A DNA stretch of 64,000 bases from Vulcanimicrobiota bacterium. GTDB taxonomy: Bacteria > Vulcanimicrobiota > Vulcanimicrobiia > Vulcanimicrobiales > Vulcanimicrobiaceae. The notes beneath the pieces are model-generated. The model saw only the letters and a list, made by a program, of their open reading frames with translations, ran no database searches and had not been told where the DNA came from. The stretch covers positions 1 through 64,000 of the forward strand of contig JAAXCX010000002.1 of NCBI GenBank assembly GCA_013036105.1, read 5' to 3'. The translations under genes were made by a program, and so were the position numbers. This document shows positions 16,911 to 26,493 of the stretch, one piece after another (within the stretch, counting starts at the first letter, position 1; the number at the start of each line of letters is the position of its first letter).

Positions 16911-18596
16911 ATGGCAACCGCGGGGTTTGTCTCACAGCTTCGGACGGCCAGATGGCGTCTTGCTCGAATAATTCCGTTCGCTCGACCGTATCGAAAACAT
17001 TTCTTCATATTGCTTGCCACATTGACGCTGATCTCGGGTCTAGGCGCTGTGTCCCCCATCATTATAGGACGCGTTGTCGATGTGCTTACTAGCCGGCGCC
17101 TCGGCGAATTACTATTTTTGGTGTCTGTACAGCTTGTCATAAGTCTCACTCAAGGTGCTCTTAGCTATCTGCACGGCAAGAATAGCATTTTATTCTCTGA
17201 ACAACTCGCGAGGGACATTCGCACGACTGTGGCGGAAAATCTGCGACACTCCAAAATTGAGCAGATCGTTCTTCGTCCATTGGGGGAGATTACAAATCGT
17301 ATCGACGGAGATGTTGAGGCCGTAATAGGAGCTATATTGAACGTTCTTCCGACGTTCGAGTCCGCTGTAAATGTGCTCCTGATGTTGGTTATCATGCCCT
17401 TTGTCAACTGGCGCCTGTCTCTCATCAGCCTGATTTTTGTTCCTGCGTGGTTTTTCCTAAGTTTTTCAAGCGCGCCGCGGTTCTCGAAACTACGCGAAGA
17501 ACTTAGTCGACGCCGCGATGGACTCGACACGATCATTACCGAAGATCTTAGCGTTGGAGGAATCGTCCGAGCCAAAATTACGGCGTGTTACGATCTGGCG
17601 CATGAACGGCTTCATGGCCAGTTAAACAAAGTCATCGAGGCGAGGCTCGCCTTAAATAGTATTAGTTGCCGCCTCAATCTTAGCCAAACTGCGTTATCCA
17701 GTATCGCTCCCGCCGCGGTGCTATTGTTCGGCGGATTCTTAGTAGCGCGCGGCGAGGCGACCGTCGGATCGCTGGTGACATTTCTTGGCTTACTCGGCCG
17801 GGTGTACGGACCTATTGCTGCGATCGCGGGAATACAAACACAAGTACTCGCCCTGGGTGGCATCTTTAGTAGAATAATCGAATTTCTCGATATTACGTTG
17901 GAGCGGCATGGTGAGATGAAGCCGCGTTCTTATGACGTCGAAATCGATAACGTTTCGTTTGGTTTCGGAGAGCGAACTATACTAAGTGGCATTTCAGTTA
18001 CCATTGCCGAGGGTGAACGGCTCCTGATAATGGGCCCCAGCGGTTGCGGTAAGACGACGTTGTCGCGTCTGATCGTAGGGTTGTATAGGCCCACCAGCGG
18101 CGAAATTCGCGTGGGCGGCTTACCACTCAACACGTTGGATATCAATGATTACCGGCGGAACATTGGATATGTCTCGCAAGACCACGTTCTGTTCACTGGA
18201 ACTCTCCGGGAGAACTTAACCTATGGCTTGGGCGTGTGCCCGGACCGACAGATTTGGGACATCTTGGCGACTTGCGAGCTGGATAGCGTGGTCCAGTCAT
18301 GGCCTTCTGGGCTTGATTCGATCATATCGAGCCAGGGCTCAGCCCTCTCCGGCGGCCAGCGGCAGCGAATAGCGCTTGCTCGCGCGCTTCTTGGGGGTCC
18401 GCGTGTCTTGATACTAGACGAAGCAACGAGTTCAGTCGATCCAAAGATGGAGTCTCGGATTGTAGGCTACATTTTGCAGCGCTTTCCAAAGGCGACAATT
18501 GTAGTCATCTCTCATCGACCATCAAACCTCCTAAGCGATGGTTCTGATTATACGACTCTCGATCTCGGATCTGTCGCGGAATACGCATATTCGTGA
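16911..18596 (+). CDS. ABC transporter, exporter type (transmembrane + ATPase)
   Basis: 561 aa from an ATG four bases after the LanB stop. About residues 1-320 form the six-helix exporter domain. The nucleotide-binding domain has Walker A GPSGCGKTT (about 374), signature LSGGQRQR (about 478) and Walker B VLILDEA (about 498). No N-terminal C39 peptidase domain is present, so leader removal must be done by another enzyme; none is seen in the cluster. Expected to export the modified peptides across the inner membrane. Confidence 0.9.
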   Translation: MATAGFVSQLRTARWRLARIIPFARPYRKHFFILLATLTLISGLGAVSPIIIGRVVDVLTSRRLGELLFLVSVQLVISLTQGALSYLHGKNSILFSEQLARDIRTTVAENLRHSKIEQIVLRPLGEITNRIDGDVEAVIGAILNVLPTFESAVNVLLMLVIMPFVNWRLSLISLIFVPAWFFLSFSSAPRFSKLREELSRRRDGLDTIITEDLSVGGIVRAKITACYDLAHERLHGQLNKVIEARLALNSISCRLNLSQTALSSIAPAAVLLFGGFLVARGEATVGSLVTFLGLLGRVYGPIAAIAGIQTQVLALGGIFSRIIEFLDITLERHGEMKPRSYDVEIDNVSFGFGERTILSGISVTIAEGERLLIMGPSGCGKTTLSRLIVGLYRPTSGEIRVGGLPLNTLDINDYRRNIGYVSQDHVLFTGTLRENLTYGLGVCPDRQIWDILATCELDSVVQSWPSGLDSIISSQGSALSGGQRQRIALARALLGGPRVLILDEATSSVDPKMESRIVGYILQRFPKATIVVISHRPSNLLSDGSDYTTLDLGSVAEYAYS

Positions 18597-19651
18597 GACC
18601 TACCGACCTTACGATAGCTGTAGTCAGTTTAGAGCGGAATTGGCTATTGTTTATTTCGGGATTTCTCATTTCATTTTGTGTTGCGCTAGCTGACACGCCT
18701 ATCGTAAGACGAATAGCCATAAGAGCAAACGCGATGGATTATCCATCGACGAGACGTTCGCACGTTTTGCCAACGCCGAGAGCGGGCGGTGTTGGCGTGG
18801 CCTTTGCATTTTATGCGGCTCTTTTCGTCGTGTTTCGTATTGCTTTGGCGCAAACTTCGGCTAACTTGCATCACCTCAGCCCCGAGATGCTGACAAACGC
18901 GCTACAAGTCACGAATAGTCAGCTGGCCATGGGCCTGGGTCTCGTAACCGGAGGGTTTCTCATTTGTGCGGTGGGTCTAGTCGATGATTTGCTGGATCTT
19001 AAACCGATAACCAAGCTCGTCGCGCAAGTTGCAATAGCCTTAATCGCGAGTACCAATAATTTACGCATAGCCGGGTTTCATATTCCCTGGACCCATACCT
19101 GGCTTGAATTACCTTTTTGGTTGTCCATCGTGCTTTCAGTGGCGTGGTTCATCGCGGTTATGAACGCTGTGAATTTCTTGGACGGACTCGACGGGCTAGT
19201 TACTGGATACGCGGCCATTGCTTCGTTTATGTTGTTTGCTGTCGCAGTTACGAAGGGCAACCTGGCGCTAGCAGTTATAGCAATCGCGCTAGCAGGGGCG
19301 CTCTGTGGGTTTATCCGTTACAACTTTAATCCGGCGAAAATCTTCTTAGGCGATTCAGGGTCACTGTTTATCGGCTTTATTTTGGCGAGCATCTCGATCT
19401 TGGGTGTAAGTAAGGGAGCCTTATCGATCAGTCTTCTGATACCACTGGCCCTCCTGGCCGTCCCCTTCGGTGACACAGCCGCCGCGGTAATTCGCCGACT
19501 TTGGGCCGGCGAGCATGTCTTTAGCGCGGATCGGCAGCATGTTCACCATCAACTTGTATACCGTTATGGCTTAAGTGTTCGTCAAGCCGTCCTGCTACTA
19601 TATGCTGTATGCTTTGTGCTTGGCGCCACCGCTCTGCTCATGGCGCGTTAG
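18593..19651 (+). CDS. WecA/MraY-family undecaprenyl-phosphate glycosyl-1-phosphate transferase
   Basis: 352 aa with a GTG overlapping the ABC stop by four bases (GTGA), so translation is coupled. A polytopic membrane protein of about ten helices with the family motifs: VDDLLDL, NAVNFLDGLDG, FNPAKIFLGDSGS and the basic HVFSADRQHVHH typical of WecA/TagO. These enzymes attach a sugar phosphate to undecaprenyl phosphate. Its place inside a RiPP operon is unusual: it may supply a lipid-linked sugar, provide self-protection, or be a passenger. Confidence 0.85.
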   Translation: MRPTDLTIAVVSLERNWLLFISGFLISFCVALADTPIVRRIAIRANAMDYPSTRRSHVLPTPRAGGVGVAFAFYAALFVVFRIALAQTSANLHHLSPEMLTNALQVTNSQLAMGLGLVTGGFLICAVGLVDDLLDLKPITKLVAQVAIALIASTNNLRIAGFHIPWTHTWLELPFWLSIVLSVAWFIAVMNAVNFLDGLDGLVTGYAAIASFMLFAVAVTKGNLALAVIAIALAGALCGFIRYNFNPAKIFLGDSGSLFIGFILASISILGVSKGALSISLLIPLALLAVPFGDTAAAVIRRLWAGEHVFSADRQHVHHQLVYRYGLSVRQAVLLLYAVCFVLGATALLMAR

Positions 19652-19663
19652 GTTACGGGCCAC

Positions 19664-22189
19664 ATGAGCTTCCGAACTCGACCGCATCATAAGGTTGTGG
19701 CTTCCGCCTTCTTAGACCTTATCGATCGCTTCGCTAAAGCTCAAATATCTAGACACGGAGCGAAGACCGGCGCTTTTCTTCGGTCGTTTCTGGTGTTGTT
19801 TTTGTTCTTTAACTTGGGAGGGTCGGCGATTGCCCAACAGTTAACGCCGGGTCAAATCACCGTCGTCGTTAACGACGCTGGGACCGGGAAAAACTTGGAT
19901 AACGCGAACGTTTTCCTCTTCGGAAGCGAAGGGTCGCAAAGTTCGATCACAAACGCGCTAGGGCGGTTGACATTTACGGATGTGGCGCCAGGCATTTATC
20001 GCGTGGAAGTTCGACGCGATAGCTATCAACCGAGTAAAATCGTTGAGATTGAAGTAAGCGAAGGGCAAAGCCTAAATGTGCTCGTCGCTCTCGCAAGCGT
20101 GCTCAAGACAATCGCCAGTGTGACCGTCCATCCAAGTGTCTCGGTTAACGTCGAAGAGATCAACAGCCAGAGCGCACAACAGAAGGTTTCGCAATCTCTC
20201 AGTGACGCACTAGCGAAACTCGCTGGAGTAAACCCTTACAATCAAACGTTTGGACCAGATTCGGCATTCAATGTGTCGCTCCACAACCATGATCCGAATC
20301 AAACGGGCTATTCGATTGATGGCGTCCGTATTAACGGACCATCGGATCAGTTGCTCGGAACGGCTCAATCTCTCTTCACTGGAGCAAGCGTGAACTTTTC
20401 TCCTGCGGCTGGCTATCTTGGCGGCACCATTAACTACAATACGCTTCGCCCAACGAAGACATGGACGTATAGCCTTCTGAATACGATCGGCAATTATGGT
20501 GCCGATCTATACTCGTTCTCCGCTACTGGCTCGCATAAGAAATTAGCCATGGCGTTTCAGCATGCATACAGCGGTCGTGATTCTTTTTTGAGCGGCCTTT
20601 CGTATGCGGATGAGAGCGGCCAGACCTACTTACACCAAGGGGGAAACTCGGCGATTGGGGATCTGCTAAAAGTAGACTACACGCTCTCTGATCGTACGTC
20701 GATCGGAATAAGCGGCATCCTAACCAATGCTACTTACGCCCCTATATGTTCAGCTTTCACCACCCTACTTCCATGCGGTTTCGGCCCTGGCACATCTGGA
20801 GCCTCACGTAATGGCTATGCGAACGTGCTCTTCCATGCTTTAGCCGGAAATGTACAGTTTGATGCATTCGCCGGCACAACATTCGGCTCTTATGAATATT
20901 CCGAGCCGTTGCGCGCGGTAGCCGGCGAAGTGTCGCCATATTTTAGCAGCACCACTTACTTCGGCCCTAGCTTTGGAGTCAGTGGCAGCATTAGTGCCAA
21001 GCGCCATACAGATGCATTCGGATTCTATGCGTCCAGTTTTCGATCCGACGGCACGCAAACGTTCAACGGAACACCAATTACGATTCCAACGCTTGTGACA
21101 AGGTACAACAATGTGTATCTTAGCGACAAAATTAAGGCAAGCGGAAGCCTCGCGCTGACGCACGGCCTAAGCTTGGCTTCAGGTACAGGATCTGGCAGTT
21201 CGATAGTGATTTCGGAAACGGCGGATTTTCAGCCTGCGCGCGATGATGTCTATGAGGCAGAGATCGATTTGGGGAGCGCCCAGCCGAACTATGGTTCCAA
21301 GACGCCGATAAGCGACCCGCTTAGCGCGGATTACGATTGCTACAACGGATCAACGTATGTCTATGGCCCCCCAGATGACCAAAGCCGGCAATCGTCGGTT
21401 AGCTACAATCTGTCTTGGCGGCATACTCTTCGCGGAGGATACGTTAGTTTAAAGTTGTACAAGCAGGACAGCTTTGGCCAGCAATACCGTGTTGCCGTGC
21501 CCATAGTAGCTGAGCCGCCTTCAGTTTTTCCAAACGGACTGGCGTCTTACCTACAGTCGTTACAACAAGCATGGAGTGAACCTACGGTCTGTGGCTCGCT
21601 CCCATTTAATGCCAGTCGCGTTTACGTGACCCAAGCCGTGAGCGGCCTTGGTCAAATCAATCAAGGAATGGATCTATCGGCTCAGTTTCAGATCGGGCGT
21701 AACGTCTTGCTCCTGCCGACGTATAGTGTTGGAAGCACCTATTTTTCCAGCATCGACGCTCGCCTGGGATATCCGGGAAGCGTCTATGGCGTTGGGTTGC
21801 AACTTCCCCGTAAGCCGCTGCACACCGGAGGTCTGATTGTGGATGGCGCGCTTGGCAATGGACGCCTAGAATGGTTGGCAAACGCGCAATATACATCAAT
21901 AAACAATCAGCAAAATCTCCCAGCCTATACGACCTTTAATGCTGGCTTAGTTTTCCACGCCAAGTTAGGTACGCTGACCCTGGTGGAATCGAACGTTTTT
22001 GGAACGCATAGCGGTTTTTTCACTACTTACGAAGGCGTGAACCCGATGCCGGTTGTGGGTGGAGGTACATTTGCGTTTTCCACGGTTCCACTTCCGCCGC
22101 GACAATGGACTCTAACCTGGCGCCTTCCCTGGACCGGTTCGCGTTCCGTGCCCCCGTCTCCAAGCGCCTCAAAATCGCCCTCTAACTAA
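19664..22189 (+). CDS. TonB-dependent receptor with carboxypeptidase-regulatory domain
   Basis: 841 aa. A long positively charged N-terminus precedes a signal (FLVLFLFFNLGGSAIAQ, cleavage near residue 58). Residues 64-140 form a carboxypeptidase-regulatory-like beta domain (ITVVVNDAGTGKNLDNANVFLF). A plug-like domain follows (about 150-260, SLSDALAKLAGVN...YSIDGVRI) and the rest is a predicted beta-barrel. It starts 12 bases after the phosphoglycosyltransferase and closes the RiPP operon. It could import or release the finished peptide or a cognate metal complex. The 227 bases after it (22190-22416) contain a GC-rich hairpin near ACGGGG...CCCCGT, a likely terminator. Confidence 0.85.
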   Translation: MSFRTRPHHKVVASAFLDLIDRFAKAQISRHGAKTGAFLRSFLVLFLFFNLGGSAIAQQLTPGQITVVVNDAGTGKNLDNANVFLFGSEGSQSSITNALGRLTFTDVAPGIYRVEVRRDSYQPSKIVEIEVSEGQSLNVLVALASVLKTIASVTVHPSVSVNVEEINSQSAQQKVSQSLSDALAKLAGVNPYNQTFGPDSAFNVSLHNHDPNQTGYSIDGVRINGPSDQLLGTAQSLFTGASVNFSPAAGYLGGTINYNTLRPTKTWTYSLLNTIGNYGADLYSFSATGSHKKLAMAFQHAYSGRDSFLSGLSYADESGQTYLHQGGNSAIGDLLKVDYTLSDRTSIGISGILTNATYAPICSAFTTLLPCGFGPGTSGASRNGYANVLFHALAGNVQFDAFAGTTFGSYEYSEPLRAVAGEVSPYFSSTTYFGPSFGVSGSISAKRHTDAFGFYASSFRSDGTQTFNGTPITIPTLVTRYNNVYLSDKIKASGSLALTHGLSLASGTGSGSSIVISETADFQPARDDVYEAEIDLGSAQPNYGSKTPISDPLSADYDCYNGSTYVYGPPDDQSRQSSVSYNLSWRHTLRGGYVSLKLYKQDSFGQQYRVAVPIVAEPPSVFPNGLASYLQSLQQAWSEPTVCGSLPFNASRVYVTQAVSGLGQINQGMDLSAQFQIGRNVLLLPTYSVGSTYFSSIDARLGYPGSVYGVGLQLPRKPLHTGGLIVDGALGNGRLEWLANAQYTSINNQQNLPAYTTFNAGLVFHAKLGTLTLVESNVFGTHSGFFTTYEGVNPMPVVGGGTFAFSTVPLPPRQWTLTWRLPWTGSRSVPPSPSASKSPSN

Positions 22190-22416
22190 GCTACATTGCT
22201 TCGGCGTGCCTTGTCAGAACGGGGAACCCCCCGTACCGAAAATCAGATCGTGGCCAGCTCAGCAGAGATGTCGCATCTTTAGCGTGCGCGAGTAGGTCGA
22301 GCTCTTTCCCGAAAAGGCCGAGTGCGAGGCGGGGTTCAGGGAGACATCAACGCACTACTCGCTGTCGAATAAAAGCCTGAGAAAAGCATGCCGCGACCAA
22401 CCCCAAAGCGTACCGG

Positions 22417-23691
22417 CTATTCTAAGAGCCGCAGTTTGCCATCACCCGATTGTTTGCTGCTCAGTGTAGCGTATTCGCCGCCGCGCTCAAGAAGAGCATG
22501 AACGCGAACGTTTATGGCCGTTACGCCGAAGGAAGCTTCTAAAGGAAGACCCGCGTCAATGTTCGCAGATCGATACAAGTCACCGCATTGGAACATATAG
22601 CTGTCAAGTAGAGCAGGCCCATTTGCCAGCCGCAAGTAGCTTGGCTTTTGCAATGGAATCCCCGCCGGCACCGTTAGGTGGAGCTCAGGGCGCTGGAGTC
22701 CTGCCCGCCCGAAGCGCGCAATATAGTGCGAAAGAGCGGTTCGCTCTTCGTCAATTAGCATGGCTGGTTGATAGAAAAACACTTCGTCAACTGGCCCGTC
22801 CGGGTGTCGATGGAGATAATCAACCGCCCAGGCCTCTAGATGTGGAATGCTCGCGGAATCGTCTACGCGAACACAAACTATCGCTGCATTCGCCGTCTGG
22901 CCGGCGAGCTGTGCGCTCACTTGACCGATTTGCTCTTCGAGCTTCCCGTGATAGATTTGAATCTCATTTGGATGGAAGGGAACAATAGCGATCATTTGGC
23001 TCGATACTACTGCCGAGGAAATCCAAACCGGTTGCGGTTGCCAGAGAATATTCCAAGGTTCAATCTGATTCATCAGAAGCGTTCGTGAGCTCCCGTTATC
23101 CACGTTTGTGCAAAGAACCCGCTCGAGACGCAACCAGTCCTCTTTTGTTGGCCATCTTGTTGCCTCCGCCAAAACGCCGACCCACGGCACGCCATGCTGC
23201 CGCGCGACTTCTCGAGTTCTTTGCAATGTGCGCATTCCGAACTCGTCGACATCTCGCGCGTATCGCGTTCTCCCGAAGTTCTTGATCGATACGAGAGCTT
23301 TTTGGTTTGCCGCGAATTCAAGGTGCCCATCGTATCCGCGAGTGTTTGGCGGCGCCGGCACTAGCCGATGCGCTTGGCCGGCAAACATTGCAAGTCCGAG
23401 AATCTCAAAAATTGCGCCACGCCGGTTGTTTGCATCCTTACCGCGAGCTTTAACAATCTGATCGGTCACCCATACGCGATCGATTGCATCCATGGTCTCG
23501 AGCGCCATCCCAAGCCAGTGCAGCTCGAGGCGGGCTTGCAATTCGTTGCTTTGCCATAGACTCTGGAGCGGCGACTTAGCGGGCGATTGGATGAGCCAGT
23601 CCCGACCGAAGTGAGCCTCGACAGTCGCAAGTGCGGCCTGCAAGCGTTCCTGTGGTATATCCCACGGTGCGTAAGGGGCGTTGGCAGTCAC
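22417..23691 (-). CDS. Putative PD-(D/E)XK-type nuclease-like protein
   Basis: 424 aa. The segment GAIFEILGLAMFAGQ (Glu), RGYDGHLEF (Asp) and ALVSIKNFG (lysine after a beta strand) follows the E...D...x-x-K pattern of restriction-like nucleases, although the core is not canonical. The C-terminal half is unassigned. It has 130 bases of free sequence upstream. It may be a solitary defence nuclease. I do not recognise a named family. Confidence 0.45.
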   Translation of the reverse strand: MTANAPYAPWDIPQERLQAALATVEAHFGRDWLIQSPAKSPLQSLWQSNELQARLELHWLGMALETMDAIDRVWVTDQIVKARGKDANNRRGAIFEILGLAMFAGQAHRLVPAPPNTRGYDGHLEFAANQKALVSIKNFGRTRYARDVDEFGMRTLQRTREVARQHGVPWVGVLAEATRWPTKEDWLRLERVLCTNVDNGSSRTLLMNQIEPWNILWQPQPVWISSAVVSSQMIAIVPFHPNEIQIYHGKLEEQIGQVSAQLAGQTANAAIVCVRVDDSASIPHLEAWAVDYLHRHPDGPVDEVFFYQPAMLIDEERTALSHYIARFGRAGLQRPELHLTVPAGIPLQKPSYLRLANGPALLDSYMFQCGDLYRSANIDAGLPLEASFGVTAINVRVHALLERGGEYATLSSKQSGDGKLRLLE

Positions 23692-23825
23692 CCTGCCTTT
23701 GACACGCTAGGTTCCTATCGGGTTGCTAGATATGGTGCTTCCACTTGTTCGCACTAAGTGTGACTCCAAGTTGCAACGCCAATCCCCTTTAGCGTACGGA
23801 GGCCGGCAGCGAAACCAACGATGAA

Positions 23826-24644
23826 CTATGACTCGGGCTTATCCGGTGTTGCTCTCGCTAATTGAGCGTCCCTGAGCACCGAGATCAATTGATCTACTAA
23901 GCGCGGCGCGTCTTCTGTTTTCTGAGTGAACGCGTCGAACAACTGAAGCATGCTCCCCTCAATCTCGCGCCAGCGCAACATCAAAGCGCGTGCTACGGCT
24001 CCGTATAGACTGAATTGATTGAGCTGCTTCAGCTGCGGTATGAGCTGACTAAGTTGTTCTCCGGTGGAGGCATCAACCGCAAGCGGCTCCAGCCGCTTAG
24101 CCGCGTGGCATTTTTCATCCAGAACAATGCCAACAATGAAAATCAGGTACTTCAACGATCCTGGAAATTCCGATTCTGCCGGCTCTACGGCCAACACGGC
24201 CGCGAGTGAGGGGGCCTTCGCGAACTCCTGGCGCAGCGAGATCTCGTCCGCGAAGGACACACGGCCATGCGTGCCGTGGGCTACGGAATTTCGTAGCCTC
24301 GATAGTTTGACAAGGCCCATATACTCCTGGCTATCCAGCAGCCCAAGGTGGAAACAGAGCCGCAGCTGGTTTGCATAATCGCGGAAGTGATCGCGAAAAT
24401 TACACTTAGATAAGAACTTTGCGTTGAGAAGGTTAGGGACAACTCTTTCCAAGATCGTATGGCCCTGTAAGACAATCTGATCCTCGTCGAAGAGAAACGC
24501 AAATCGCAGCCACGACTTTACAACGGCCCAATCAACATCTGGTTGGTCCAAGATGCCCCGAAGGACTTCCAGTTTAGCCAGGAGCTCCTGCTTCCGTTCA
24601 GGCGTCAGATCTGCCAGCGTTTTTGTGGACTGCGTCTGATCCAT
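23826..24644 (-). CDS. HEPN/MtlR-like protein
   Basis: 272 aa. The segment FRDHFRDYANQLRLCFHLGLL ... LSRLRNSVAHG ... VSFADE closely follows MtlR/DUF4145-like HEPN proteins. It includes R-N-S-V-A-H (R-x4-H), the motif that forms the RNase active site in catalytic HEPN proteins. The second half is helical with no known domain. It is upstream of a 99-aa hypothetical gene in the same orientation (36 bases apart). It could be a toxin/antitoxin component or a regulator. Confidence 0.5.
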   Translation of the reverse strand: MDQTQSTKTLADLTPERKQELLAKLEVLRGILDQPDVDWAVVKSWLRFAFLFDEDQIVLQGHTILERVVPNLLNAKFLSKCNFRDHFRDYANQLRLCFHLGLLDSQEYMGLVKLSRLRNSVAHGTHGRVSFADEISLRQEFAKAPSLAAVLAVEPAESEFPGSLKYLIFIVGIVLDEKCHAAKRLEPLAVDASTGEQLSQLIPQLKQLNQFSLYGAVARALMLRWREIEGSMLQLFDAFTQKTEDAPRLVDQLISVLRDAQLARATPDKPES

Positions 24645-24679
24645 TGAAGTTTGCCTCGATGCGCGTGGAGCGGTACGGA

Positions 24680-24979
24680 CTAATCCTGTGCCAGCCGCGT
24701 TTGGAACTGCTGAATCAAATACAATCGGGCGTCCTCAAATCCATGCTCGAACTCGTCGGCGTCTGCCGGCAGAATCGCTTCTAGCTCGGCGAGGTCTCTG
24801 AATAGAATCCGCCGGACCGTTAGCCCGCCGTCATCAAGTAGAAGCACGTAGCCATCGTCGGCTCGCGCTATCCGCATGACGATGGCGCGGGCGTTAAATG
24901 TGTAAACCGCGGAGGCTAGGTCGTTGGGCGCAGAGCGTTCCCGTAGCGCTTCCTCCGGCGTTTGTCGACGGTCGTTCAT
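24680..24979 (-). CDS. Hypothetical protein
   Basis: 99 aa, acidic, no membrane segments. A small beta-rich centre (GYVLLLDDGGLTVRRILF) and a C-terminal helix. It lies between the AbrB-type gene and the HEPN/MtlR-like gene, all on the minus strand with short spacers, so the three may share a transcript. No family recognised. Confidence 0.55.
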   Translation of the reverse strand: MNDRRQTPEEALRERSAPNDLASAVYTFNARAIVMRIARADDGYVLLLDDGGLTVRRILFRDLAELEAILPADADEFEHGFEDARLYLIQQFQTRLAQD

Positions 24980-25024
24980 TTAAAAGTCGATTTGGTCGAG
25001 TTCATCGCTCTCGCGTCAAGGATG

Positions 25025-25288
25025 CTACTCCCAATCGTCGCGTTCCCTTGCGACGTAGTGATCGGAGTCGCCGTATACGCCACGCGCCATTCCAGCGTGC
25101 GATTTTCGGACCGGTCGTATCGTAGCAGCATCGCCATTGACTTCAATAATCACAACGTCGCCCTTCTGAATTCCTAGCAGCTCGACGACCTTAGGTGGAA
25201 GCGCGAGCCGATTGCGCCCTCCGAGAACCGCGCTGTGTTTGAAGGACGGAGTCGTTCGCGACTCGCGTTTCAATAGCTTACGAGACAT
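25025..25288 (-). CDS. AbrB/MazE/SpoVT-family DNA-binding protein
   Basis: 87 aa. I start at the ATG at 25288 because AGGAG lies seven bases upstream; a longer open frame exists but is a shadow of the broken antitoxin gene. Residues 20-60 form a swapped-hairpin AbrB fold (RNRLALPPKVVELLGIQKGDVVIIEV). The acidic tail (YGDSDHYVARERDDWE) is typical of MazE/VapB antitoxins that neutralise a toxin, but no toxin gene follows. It overlaps the stop of the frameshifted Xre/MbcA-like gene by four bases. Confidence 0.75.
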   Translation of the reverse strand: MSRKLLKRESRTTPSFKHSAVLGGRNRLALPPKVVELLGIQKGDVVIIEVNGDAATIRPVRKSHAGMARGVYGDSDHYVARERDDWE

Positions 25289-25674
25289 GAATACGCTCCT
25301 GCTTCGATGCCGTCGAGGGCTTCGATGAGCGGACCAACGCCGCGCGAGGCTAGAACATTCGATTGGGGCGTTTGCCTTCAAGGAGCGGCTCGCTTCCAAT
25401 AAGCCATCGAGCGGCAACATCCAGCGCAAAGAGTGCAGCATGCGGCTAGCAAATTGTGTAAACTGATGACCTGCTTCTTCATCTCGTTGTTCATGATCTG
25501 CTTTCCGTTGACGCACCGCGCCGCTGCGTCTGGAGTGATGTCGAGCAGATAGCCCAGCGGGCGCGCGCCGAACGCGAGCTTCAATCGCTCAAGCAAGGGT
25601 TTCATGTCAGTCAACGCATGTGGATCGACCATAGAAGGCAGCTCGTTCAGCAGTGAGGGCCAAGTCTTCGTCAT
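25285..25674 (-). pseudogene. Frameshifted Xre/MbcA/ParS-like antitoxin gene
   Basis: The first frame runs from the ATG at 25674 (MTKTWPSLLNEL) to about 25441 and carries LLDITPDAAARCVNGKQ...KKQVISLHNLL, the HTH-like part of MbcA/ParS/Xre antitoxins. The family's C-terminal DUF2384-like part continues in a second frame (ALFALDVAARWLIGSEPLL then EGKRP) and finishes in a third (VLASRGVGPLIEAL then DGIEAGAYS). Read together these restore a normal antitoxin. At least two indels (near 25440 and near 25350) break it. The usual RES-type partner toxin is absent. Confidence 0.7.
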
Positions 25675-25746
25675 TCGCTCTTGCTCGCGAAGCGTCGCTT
25701 CAAGGTTCTGGACGGCTGGCGGGAATGAACCAGAGCGCCGCGGATA

Positions 25747-26376
25747 TTAGTAGTCTACGAACGTCACCTCATCTGGACCGATGTCGATGACCGTCGGGCT
25801 ATGGGCGGCCTGGAATTGACGATCGCAAATGGACACGTTAGCGAACAGAATGCCATCGCGCAACTCGTGGCCATACGCATCGTGGCAGTGGCCGAAGATA
25901 TGGATGCGCGGCCTAGCCGCGCGAACGGTATTCAAGAGGTCGCGATTGCCCAGTCGACGCGGACCGCCAAGGCGCCTGTCCGATGGCCAAGTCCAGTCCA
26001 GGATATCAAAGGGCGGCTCGTGCGTTACCAAGATATCGATCCCTGAGGGGATCAGGCGCTCGTAATCCTCTCGTCGGGAAGACGGCCACGGAGCACCATG
26101 AATCTTGACGCCCCCGATTTCTAAGGATTCATCAACGAGCACGCGCGCTGCGGGAAACAGCGACGGATCGTCGATGCCGTCGAGATCGTGATTCCCAGGG
26201 ACGTATAGTTTGTGGCGGTGTGGCAACGACATGATCCAATCATTTGCTGATACCTGTTCTTCTGGAACGTCCTCGCAAAGGTCGCCGGCGATGATTAAGA
26301 CGTCGCCGTCGGGCACAACAATACGATCCCACTCGCCATGGACGTCCGACATGGCCACGATGCGTAACGATCCCAC
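25747..26376 (-). CDS. Calcineurin-like metallophosphoesterase
   Basis: 209 aa from a GTG at 26376, preceded by GGAGGCGGG. Metal-ligand motifs of the metallophosphoesterase family occur in order: SDVHGEWD, IIAGDLCED, VPGNHDLDG, LVTHEPP and FGHCHDAYG. Small stand-alone members hydrolyse phosphomonoesters, phosphodiesters or nucleotides, and the exact substrate cannot be told. It is separated from the recombinase genes by 117 bases. Confidence 0.85.
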   Translation of the reverse strand: MGSLRIVAMSDVHGEWDRIVVPDGDVLIIAGDLCEDVPEEQVSANDWIMSLPHRHKLYVPGNHDLDGIDDPSLFPAARVLVDESLEIGGVKIHGAPWPSSRREDYERLIPSGIDILVTHEPPFDILDWTWPSDRRLGGPRRLGNRDLLNTVRAARPRIHIFGHCHDAYGHELRDGILFANVSICDRQFQAAHSPTVIDIGPDEVTFVDY

Positions 26377-26493
26377 TGTTAACCCGCCTCCCTCAGCCTG
26401 AAAGTCGGAATTGGCGTAAACACGCAATTTTCCATAAAGGTTGCCGTGCTCGCCATGCAAAGCTTTAGTATAATGCCTGCTATGGCAAACGCG

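Noticed and set aside
25289-25516. Upstream extension of the AbrB-type frame
   Set aside because: Contains out-of-frame antitoxin pseudogene sequence; the ATG at 25288 has the ribosome site.
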